NCBI GenBank assembly: GCA_032358165.1
Contig: JAALGY010000053.1
Coordinates: forward strand, 2,666,001-2,730,000
DNA length: 64,000 nt
Source of the DNA: Diplosphaera chodatii
Lineage: Eukaryota; Chlorophyta; Trebouxiophyceae; Prasiolales; Stichococcaceae
Reading direction: 5' to 3'
The first letter of the stretch is position 1, and the number at the start of each line of letters is the position of its first letter. Of the stretch, positions 55,291 to 64,000 are shown one piece after another. A model generated the notes under the pieces. It was not told where the DNA came from and did no database searches. It worked only from the letters and a program-made list of their open reading frames with translations. The position numbers and the translations under genes are program-made.

Positions 55291-55862
55291 GCAGGGCATT
55301 CATAGCAGTAGGCCAGGCGTCAAATGCGCATCATGCACGGAGGCACGGGGACCACAGCAGGCGCGATGGGCTGGGCTGGTCACTGCAGCGTCGGCCACTG
55401 CAGTGGCAGTGCGCAGCAGATTGCGGAACCGTGCTCCTGCTGGCAGCGACGCTGGCCATTGCCACCTTTTATTGAGGTCAGAAGTAGCAGTTTGGAACAA
55501 CAGGACACCGCCAAAGGCATACACGTGCATCCCGCTCAAGGAGCTGTGGTCGACGATGTGCTGGTACCATCTTCGGCCAGGCTCTCGCCAGCGCACTGCT
55601 GTGTCCGATCACCCTCTCTCCCTCTGGAAGCACAGGACGCCGACCCAGACCGCCGAACCAGAAACGGCGGTGACGCACACAAAGTGCATCACCAGAGCCA
55701 TGGTGCCACAAAAGCTGTACTGCCAGTCAGCCTGCGGCGTTGGCCAGGCACAATAATCGACATGTAGAACCCTTCTTGGTTTTGCACGTGCGGGTTGCCG
55801 ATTCGAGCAGCGCAACTGGGGTGTCGGAGGTTGGGGGTGCCGCGTGCAGGCCAGGCGTCGCG
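55291..55862. other. Spacer between eIF5A and the GH81 gene
   Basis: Should hold the eIF5A 3' UTR and the glucanase promoter. No exon or TGTAA was seen. Confidence 0.4.
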
Positions 55863-58800
55863 ATGCCGGCAGGCGTGCACCGGGCACTGGTGCTGGCGCT
55901 GGTGATACTGCTGCAGATGGACAACACGCAGCAGGCGCCCGTGTGCGACTGCCGTTGCCCGACCACCGCGCGCCAGGCAGGCGGTGAGTCGAGCGCCAGG
56001 AGTGCAGCGTGCCCCGAGTACCTCATGCGAACAGCATGCACACACGAACATCACGGATCATCTATAACTGCTTACGTCTTGAGCACGACGAGGTGTGTCA
56101 GCTCGGATGCGCAGCAACATCTGGCAGCTACAGATCTGGATGTTTGCCGGCATTCAGCAGGTGCAGCTCATAACACTGGCCGTCGTCAGCTGGGCGTGTG
56201 GCTAGCTCACTGGTACAACAGACGCTTGGTCGAGTTTGAGGAGCCTCTGCTGGACACATGAAGTCTCACCTCTGCTCGCGAGCACTCTGCATGCATGCCG
56301 CAGCAGTGATCATGCAGCATGCAACGGGCAATGACCATTCTGGTGCTGGCAGTGTCGTTTGCCAGCTGCTACATCTCTTCCAGTGGCAGCCACCGAGTGA
56401 GCGTCCGCGTGCCTGTTCCGTATTGGGAGTTCATCATGCATCCGGACGGCATCTGGCAGAGCCCTGCAGGCTGCACAGCCGCACATGTGGCCACACTGAT
56501 GAAGCGCACTGTATGCGGTCCAGTGCTGGCGCCGAAGCCGGTGCCCCTGGGCGGGGCGCTGCTGCCGGCGGGGGAGCCCCACTTTGCTGCCAGCAAGGTG
56601 CAGAGCGTGAAGCCCGGGCCGCTGTGGGGCGCCTTCAGGTGAGCTCAATGCCACCCCTGCTCGTTTCCATGTTTTCATCACCACTCTTGTATCTGCACTT
56701 GTGTTCGCGCCACCGTGGCATCGGCAGCCACGCGCACTCTGCAGCTCCGGCTGTGTTGTGCTCTGGCCACTGGCGCATCTGGGGTCTCGTGCAACGCTTG
56801 CTACATCTGCAGCGCTGCTCCCTATCCGATTGCGTGCCGGCTTGTGCCCATACGCATGCACATGACCTAGATGGTGCCTGCCAGTGTCACCAGAGTCTGC
56901 CTTCCTTCCAGGCCGCCGCTGCCGACGGGCGCCTGGTGGACCAACCTGGTGACGGGCAAGGGCGACCAGCCGGTGGCGCCGCTGCCGTACCAGGTCAACA
57001 CTTCGCCGCTCACATACCCGCAACCTGGACACTCAGCTTCGCCTGGAATGAGTTGTCATCAGTGGTGAGGGCGGTCTGGTCGACTTGACGCGGTTTGAAA
57101 CTTCCTCACCAGGTCCGCGCCACAGCCAGGGGCGTGGATGTGGGCTACTCGCAGCCGACGGCCACGGCGAAGGACGTGATCTACCCCTTTGTGGCGGACG
57201 TGAGCCTCGGGTTCGCAGAGGCGCCGGGGCCACGGTGAGTGGGACGAGCAAATTGCATCGTCAGGAGCGTGTCCGATGCGTTGCTGAGACCAGCACATCT
57301 GCAGAGGCTTGATCTTCAAACCCTAAACCTACCAGATGAACCAGCGCTTGCTAGGATTGTGTGCTGGCAGAAACATACTCATAGCCTTGATCGGTTTGCG
57401 CACTGCTCATATGGCTCCGGTTGTGCAGGTACCTGTCGCATTTCGACCCCCTGGTGGCGGCCATGCGCTGGCGGGCGGCGGGGAGCCCCAAAATGTTTGA
57501 CGCGGCCTTTGTGCGGGGTGAGCACCTCTGGTAACACTGCCTGCTTGGTGTTGAGCCCGAGATATGATGCAAAATCCCAGCGACAGCATGGTCCAGATGC
57601 CAGCAGATGCTGCCAGCTGCGGCTGCACCATGCAAGCGCAGGGCTGCCGCAGGGTTGCCATGTCTGGTCTTTAGGCTGGCCTCGTAATGTCTGCCGCGCC
57701 TGCAGCCTGCACACATCGTCGTTCAAAACGAACCATATATCTTCCAGGCAAACCTGCAAACGCCGCTGCGACCTGCTGCAGGGTCGCCGTACCAGACGGT
57801 GGTGTACGCCGGGCTGACCCCCGTGGTGTCCACCGTCCACGCGGTGCTCAGCATCAACGGCAAGCCGGCGGCCGCCGGCGCGCCCGTCACCGGCAGGCGC
57901 TTTGCGCTGGCGCTCAACAGCGGCGAGGTGCGTAACTTGGCTACGTTCACAGAAGCAGAACGCAAGCAGGTCTGTGTGTCAGTAATTATGAAGCAAGTGA
58001 CCTGCAGCATCTGAACAGAGTCATTGTCGAGGTGCTCAAGCGCTGACTGGTGCAAGAATCAACCACGCGCAAGGAAATTGTATGTCGTATCAATGCTGTT
58101 CTGCTTGGTGGGCACCTTATTACAGGTTTTCCCTTCGTGACAATATTGGGACCCTTCATTGACAAACTCCGTGCCAGAGACAAAGTTTTACAAATGGCAG
58201 TGTACAGACGGCAAGCACTATTCAGTGGCGTACAATGCTGCTTGTGGATCCTCTGTTTCCTCGGAAGCAGAGTCCATCTTTTCGGAGGCTACACACGACA
58301 GATCACACATTGATCTCTCTTTTTGGTCCAGACCTGGATCGTGTACACCGGCAAGGCGGTGACCTTCACGCTGGCGGGCACCGGCAGGCTCACGGCGGCG
58401 GCGCCCCACAGCGGGGCGCTGCGGCTGGCGCTGGCGCCGGGCGCCGCGGCGGCCAGCGTGCTGGACCAGCACGCGGGGGTGTGGCCCGCGAACGGCGACG
58501 TCAGCCACCAGGTGCGTTTGTTGACGCGGTCTTCAGCGCCCTGCAGCGCGCACCCTGAAGCGCAGCGCCTGTGCTGGCGTGGCCGCAAGTGCCAGCTGGC
58601 CCAGAGATGCTGCTGAAGAGTCTACTCTTCCTTCCCGAAGTCTCTGGAGTCGTTGCTTGAACTCGCTGTGCTGCTGGCAGCTCCACAACCACCACACCAA
58701 GCTCGCTCCGTCCGTCGACTGCAGAAAACCGCAGCGAACACAGCGAAGGTCACGTTCGGCTACGTGTGCCGCGCCACGGCCGGCGGCGCCGTGCCAGCCG

Positions 58801-61748
58801 CGGCCCGGCTGCTGACGTGCGTGCTGCCGCACCACCTGGACGCGGGCTGCACCGCGCCGACCGTCCTGGCGGTGCGTCACGATCGGGGAGTCAGTCTGCC
58901 GGCTGCGGCGCGGCGACGGTGTCGGCGACGCAAACATGAGCAGCGAGCAGCAGCAAGGCTTCAGGCGCCATCGCTGGGTGTCCAGAAAGCAAGGAACGCT
59001 GCCGGCCCGGCAGGTGGTGAGTCGCCTGCGGGAGTGACAAGCATGTTTGCTTTCCAATGCAGAATGCCTACGGCACGGTGAAGGGCCGCATGAGCTGCGT
59101 GTCGGCGGCCGCCGTGCTGGGGTCGCAGCGCGGCTTCGCGATCACGGAGGCGCTGACGACGGTCGGGTGGGGGGCGCCCAGGGGCGTCGACGCGGAGAAG
59201 AGGACAGCGGTGCTGGCGGCGCTGCAGGCGGACGCGGGCAGGGTGCCGGTCGCGCCCGACCCCTACTTCTTCGGCAAGCAGGTGCGCTCCTTGAAAACTA
59301 CAGTTATGTCAGGTTCAAGGACTGAGGCGACAATGCCTGCTGCACCCTGCTGGCATGCTGAACGCTCTCGGTCTGCGCCCTGGCTTGGGCTGCAGTGTGT
59401 GATCAAAACAGATGCTGCGCTGTGCGAGTCAACAGGCGATTTGCAACAGGATCCGATCCCCAGTCCTGTGGTGAATCCGCGTTGCGCACTCAGCGCAACA
59501 TACATGCAAAGTCGCCAGCTGCACATCGGTGCTGTCAGGGCTGGTCATGTCGTACGTGCTACATACGCCCTGCCTCTTTGGGCAAATGACTCGCTGCTTG
59601 GAAGTGGTCCTGCTCTGCCTGCTCACGAAGGCAGTCTTCAGCTATTCAGGCGTCGGCAATGGCCCACGTAGGTGCCATGTTGTCAGTAGACCTGGGCAAA
59701 CTCCCACGGATGGCCATGTCTGATACAGCTGGCGGCCATGGGGCGGCTGGCGCTGATCGCGGACGAGCTGGGGCAGGCGGCGACGGCGGCGGCGGTGCGC
59801 AGCCGCATGAAGGCCGGGCTGGCGCCCTGGCTGGCGGGGCAGAACGGGGACCCGCTGCGGTACGACGCCGTCTGGGGCGGCACCTGCTCGGCCAATGGCC
59901 TGAAGGACGGTGAGACTTTGATACGCGCTCTGCGTTTCCAACCTGCGCCGACTGAAAGGTAGTGTCACAAGCCGCTGGTTCTACAGGTTGAGCTGCCCTG
60001 TGTCCTGCGGGTTTCGAAGCCACAGGTGCCGGGGTCTGTCCTCTCGTTTTGAGGCGTTTCATGGCGTTTCATGATAGTTTCCGCATCCACAGGTGGTGCG
60101 GACTTCGGCAATGGGCAGTACAACGACCACCACTTCCACTACGGCTACTTTGCATACGCGGCCGCGACGCTCGGGCGCAAGGACAAGGCCTGGCTGGCAG
60201 CTGCGAAGGTAGGCTCGGCCATCAACCTTTCAGGGGCTTTCTGATCTGCTGTGTTCCGTACATTCTGGTCTGAGCATCCCAAGCACGCCGCATCAGGCAA
60301 CAGCTGCTGGTTACATTAGATAAATCAACCTTGACCTCCCTGCCAGCGTCCGCAACCTGAGATCTGCCGCAACCCGCAGGCGCCGCTGGACGACCTGCTG
60401 CGGGACTTCGCCAACCCGCGTGAGAACGACCGCTACTTCCCCTTCGCCCGCCACATGGACTGGTTCGACGGCCACAGCTGGGCGTCCGGGTACACCGCCT
60501 TCGCTGCCGGCAAGAACCAGGTAAGGTAATATTGTTTATTTATGATTATTTATTTGATAGGTGTGGTAGCCAGGCCACAGGGTTTTCCAATTCCGTTGCA
60601 TGTGCACTGTCTTCGTGGCTAGCTGTGCGCGCCGTGCACTTGTGTCCCGGTGTCAGCAGACACGCGGCGTTGCCAACCAGTAACAGTTATGTCGCTGAAC
60701 GTTGACCCACCGACGATTTGTTTCCAAACATCTACAGGAGTCGAGCAGCGAGGCCGTGAACTCGTACTATGCGGTGTACCTGCTGGGGGTGGCGAGGGGC
60801 GACGCTGCGCTGGCCGACTGGGGGCGCCTGCTGCTGGCAATGGAGCTGCGGGCCGCCAAAAAGTACTGGCACATCAAGCCCACCGGGCCGCAGATCTACC
60901 CCAAGCCCTTCGCCGCCAACGGCGTCGTGGGCGTGCTGTGGAGCACGCAGGTGGGCCTGGCTGCACACGGCAGTCGTTGACGCACCTGCTAATGGTGTGC
61001 TGGGCTTCGTGAGGCAACACCCGCTGCTGCTGTCCATATGGCTCAGTTGTACATGAGCGGATGCGACAGCGGCACATCAGCCACCAGGAGTGGTGGCGTT
61101 TCGCCAGCAGGTACTAGCAGCCCCACCACCCTGGACATCTCCCTTTTGCAGGTCAGCTACGGCACCTGGTTTGGGGCGAATGTTGAGTTCATCCACGGCA
61201 TCCAGGTTGGGCTCTGGCATTGCCGACTGATCGAGTCACTGCCGTGGACCTTTTTCAGCGAAGTGGCACCGCAGGTCGGAAAGCATGGGTGCTGTCTTAA
61301 GCATCGTACCGCCACCCATGTGCTCATATGATGTTGCGTTTCCGACCGCTGCAGATGCTGCCGTTCACGCCCATCTCAGAGCAGCTGCTGACGCGGGACT
61401 GGGTGGCGACAGAGTACCCCATCGTTGCAAAAGCGCTTCCAACCGCAGCCCAGGGCTGGAAGGTGTGTGATCAGCAAGGCTGTGGACGCTCACGGTTGCA
61501 GACCTGTTCACAGCTGCAATCCCCACGTTCCAATGCAAAATGGTCAGTCCTGCTGCAACATCGTGCTATCCTGAACATGACTGCAGTGAGAAACCTAGTT
61601 GCTTCCTGGAATGCAGGGGTTCATTTACATGGAACACGCGGTCATCGCAAAGGCGGCAGCGTGGGCACAGGTACAAACGCTGACGGCATTCGATGATGGC
61701 AACTCCAGAACGAACACGCTGTGGTGGGTGGCAACCCGGCCGCTGTAG
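55863..61748 (+). CDS. GH81 endo-beta-1,3-glucanase, secreted
   Basis: Sixteen exons join in phase to 721 residues: 55863-55983, 56524-56638, 56912-56993, 57113-57234, 57429-57517, 57782-57927, 58332-58511, 58725-58871, 59063-59281, 59729-59909, 60093-60208, 60380-60520, 60738-60950, 61152-61205, 61355-61462 and 61617-61748. GH81 enzymes cut internal beta-1,3-glucan (laminarin, callose) with inversion. Signatures: [13 protein letters not shown], the core [14 protein letters not shown] (Asp about 479), [11 protein letters not shown], the catalytic [17 protein letters not shown] (Glu about 554 or 558), [15 protein letters not shown] and [12 protein letters not shown]. Exon 1 encodes a short hydrophobic stretch ([11 protein letters not shown]) that may be a signal peptide. 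An alternative first exon beginning near 56319 ([15 protein letters not shown]) is open into exon 2, so two starts are possible. Likely roles are wall remodelling or reserve glucan breakdown. Confidence 0.93.
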
Positions 61749-62584
61749 GTTGTGGCGCTGGTGCGTGATGATGCATCACGCTTTGCGGGGGAACATCAAA
61801 TTCGGACCAGCATTGTGAACTGCAAAACTGCGGCGAAGTACCGAGTAGGGCAGCATGAAGCCATGTATCCTAGCACAGATAACTCGGATGACATTGAGCT
61901 TGCAGCATAACAGTTTCAGGATGCTCGGCAGCACCAACTGCCTGTCGGGCCTCAGCAGACAAGCGCCAGGTTTTGATGCGTCTTAGAGATGCTTCATGAC
62001 GGAGTTACCGTCTATGCGCCAGTGAGACTGTAGATAGATAGCAGAGCTGTGCATGATCGACTTAATGTAGCGGCTACGTCTGTCACTCAAAGCATACGAA
62101 TGCGCACACCATTTTGCCGGGTGGCCAGGGAAAGTGTCATCCTACTCCCACTGAGGGCTGCATTCCGACACAGGGCAGGACATGTGACCACCTGCACCTT
62201 GAGCGCCTGTATATGCGCATCGCCAGAAACCTGAGGCACACCAACGTGCTTCTTCGCGACAAGTAGATCCATCAGCATTTGATGCGCGGCCATTGGGACC
62301 GAAGATTGCCGTCACCTTGCAGTCGCATTGACATGACAGCATCCGACAGCGTTGTGGGATGATGCACGCTGTACTGCAGCTCGATGCCTTCTCGGTCAAG
62401 GTCACACTGAGGCTTTTATAAAAGTCGAACCACTGCCGACTGGCTGCGTCGGCCTACACACAGTGGCTTACCGACTGCGCCACGGCGGCCGCTTGCAAGC
62501 TGTCAGCTGCAGCAGAGCTGGGTGAAGTACGCGCTGCGAGCACGCTGCACTACCTTCGGGACAGAGGTGCTTGCGTGGTCCGCA
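61749..62584. other. Spacer between GH81 and MPP6
   Basis: No intact gene. The minus strand at 62210-62320 has a decayed stretch resembling the P-loop region of an ABC transporter. The MPP6 promoter should lie at the right end. Confidence 0.4.
62210..62320 (-). pseudogene. Possible remnant of an ABC transporter nucleotide-binding domain
   Basis: One minus frame reads KVTAIFGPNG, the start of a Walker A region. The next frame continues MLMDLLVAKKHVGVPQVSGD, as follows the P-loop in ABC proteins. The GKS/T part is missing and the frame shifts between them. Nothing else of a transporter was found nearby, so this is at most a fragment. Confidence 0.35.
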
Positions 62585-64000
62585 ATGAGCAGCGTTCCGG
62601 GCGCCAATGGCGCAGCGCCGGGGGCGGTGTCCAGCCCCGCTGCCGGCGGCAGCGCCGGAAAGCGGCGGGCCGGCAGCAAGCTGGGCCAGATGCGCTTCAT
62701 GCAGCGCGCCGCGCAGAAGGCCGCCGCCACGGCCGCGCAGGCCCAGGTGCCGCAGCGACTTGTGCGCGTGGTGCATCAGTGCGCATGTGGGCTCATTGCT
62801 TTCAACTGTCCGCACACCTTCACAACCAGCATGCATAGCGTAGAAGCGCTTCGGTGTTTGCGTCGCAGCCGCCAGCCGAGCAGGACCCAATGCGCTGGGA
62901 GGCAGCTGCTGACGGCGCCGGCGGCGCAGGGGGCGGATGTGTAGTTATCATTGAGGACGCCCCGCTGCCGGGGGCGGCGTCGGGGCACATGAGCTTCGGC
63001 GGCTTCAGCCCCGCCCTGGAGTCGTTGCAGGTGTGATGCGGGGAGCATCAAGGCCTAAAGTCAGAAGTGCTCATCCCATGTCACCCAAAACTGCGCCACG
63101 CACCTGCGGCAACTTCTGTGCATGCAGCACCAAAGCGCCAGCCATCCTGGATTGTTCGGTGTTGAGTGCTGGCGCTCCGATGGCCCACACACAGGAGTTG
63201 TCGCAGAAGTTGTTGCAGCAGACGCTGCAGTTATGGCTGCTGCGACCTTGCCATATGCCTGCATCACAGGAGCTGACACAAGCTCAGACATCCAGCGGGG
63301 CATTTGCAAGCAACCTGCTGCGCAGATGGCCGTGTTCAGCTGTGGCCTGCACCGTATGTCTGCACATCAACGTGCACAGGTGTCAACATGCTGACACAGG
63401 CTGAGGCAGAGGCGGCACGCGCCGCGGCAGCAGCAAAGCGCGAGCCGCCGCCAGACAGCAATACCGGCGCCGTCATCTCAGACGAGGCCATGGCGGCGGC
63501 CCTGGCGCGCGCGCAGCAGCGGGCAGCGGAGGACGGCAGCGTGAAAGCCGCCTCCAGCTTCCAACGTCCGGCTGCAATGCCTGCAGTCCACTTTGGCGGA
63601 ACATCCGCTGGGAAGCCCACAGCGGCAGGCGTCAGCCCTGGAGTGCGGGCCGCAGACAGCGCCGCAGCAGCAGCCCCAGCAGGCGGTGCAGCAGGCACCG
63701 CCATCAAGCAGGAGGACGGTCAGCCGCACATCCAGCACGACGGCGATGGCATCCTCCGCTTTGACGCTGACGCAGAGCAGGCAAGCACATTGCGTTGCAG
63801 TGTGGCATGACGTGCAACTGGCAGGGTCGTGTCTTCAGCCATTCACTGTGTTGCAGATCGTCTTCATCTGAAGCATTTTCGTAATGCACCTGATGCTACG
63901 GGACTGATGCTCACTACCTTTGACGTCAGCTTCAGGACATTCAGCAGCAGGGGAGCAAGAAGCGGAAGAAGAAGAAGAAGCAGGGCCAGCAGTCGCAGCA
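62585..64000 (+). CDS. MPP6: M-phase phosphoprotein 6-like exosome cofactor, cut by window end
   Basis: Exons 62585-62746, 62869-63030, 63400-63780 and 63936 onward join in phase; the 3' end lies beyond the window. MPP6 tethers the helicase MTR4 to the nuclear RNA exosome. Two hallmarks are visible: GSKLGQMRFMQRAAQK in exon 1, like the N-terminal KNLLRMKFMQR of animal MPP6, and GHMSFGGFSPALESL in exon 2, like its GRMSFRGFNP motif. After these, exon 3 adds about 127 Ala/Gln-rich residues with ISDEAMAAALARAQQRAAE, and exon 4 opens with a Lys-rich run (SKKRKKKKQ), a probable nuclear signal. The intron after 63780 has a GC donor (GCAAGC). The extension makes it larger than animal MPP6. Confidence 0.8.

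Noticed and set aside
1..64000. Mobile elements, rRNA genes, viral or toxin genes
   Set aside because: No reverse transcriptase, transposase, integrase, terminal repeats, rRNA signatures, viral or toxin genes were recognised on either strand.

Overview
This is nuclear DNA from a green alga, most likely of the Trebouxiophyceae or a related core chlorophyte lineage. The evidence is GC-rich coding exons cut by many short introns, acceptors that are nearly all (T)GCAG, donors mostly GTGAGY or GTGCGY with a minority of GC donors, occasional TGTAA poly(A) motifs, and plant/algal gene types: pseudouridine kinase, a PCC13-62 desiccation protein, purple acid phosphatase, secreted alpha carbonic anhydrases and a GH81 glucanase. 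Long open frames are a poor guide here. I rebuilt the genes by joining exons at splice sites with matching phase and checking them against family motifs. About 120 introns were modelled this way; none was tested against transcripts.

Layout. 0-6 kb: an HSP20 chaperone (+) and a pseudouridine kinase (+) with a textbook PTS2 peroxisome signal. 6-11 kb: a secreted acid lipase (-), then a 1.5 kb divergent spacer. 11-17 kb: a secreted ferritin-like PCC13-62 protein (+) and an unknown coiled-coil protein (-). 17-24 kb: a 25-exon purple acid phosphatase (-). 24.7 kb: an intron-containing tRNA-Ala(CGC) (-). 25.8-48 kb: an interleaved tandem array, all on the minus strand, of three alpha carbonic anhydrase genes (CA1, CA2, CA3), two complete or nearly complete family-16 methyltransferase genes (MT1, MT2) and a decayed third copy (MT3). 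A possible unknown plus-strand gene lies between MT1 and MT2. 48.7-53 kb: HPRT (+) converging on a DCN1-like neddylation factor (-). 54-62 kb: eIF5A (+) and a 16-exon GH81 endo-beta-1,3-glucanase (+). 62.6 kb to the end: an MPP6-like exosome cofactor (+), cut by the window edge.

The most unusual part is the CA/MT array. Several genes carry short intronic copies of parts of their own neighbouring exons. These include 107-bp tandem units holding 54-nt copies of MT exon 6 and a 36-nt copy of the start of CA2 exon 4. Both kinds have flanking splice-like dinucleotides and lengths that would keep the frame. CA3 has a one-base frame break, MT1 needs an extra intron or is broken, and MT3 has a 41-base poly-C tract where its exon 2 should begin. 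The region looks like a young duplication array still being rearranged.

The secreted proteins (lipase, PCC13-62 protein, acid phosphatase, carbonic anhydrases and, if its signal sequence is real, the glucanase) suggest a locus rich in cell-surface functions: phosphate scavenging, inorganic carbon supply, wall remodelling and desiccation tolerance. No operon-like co-regulation is implied.
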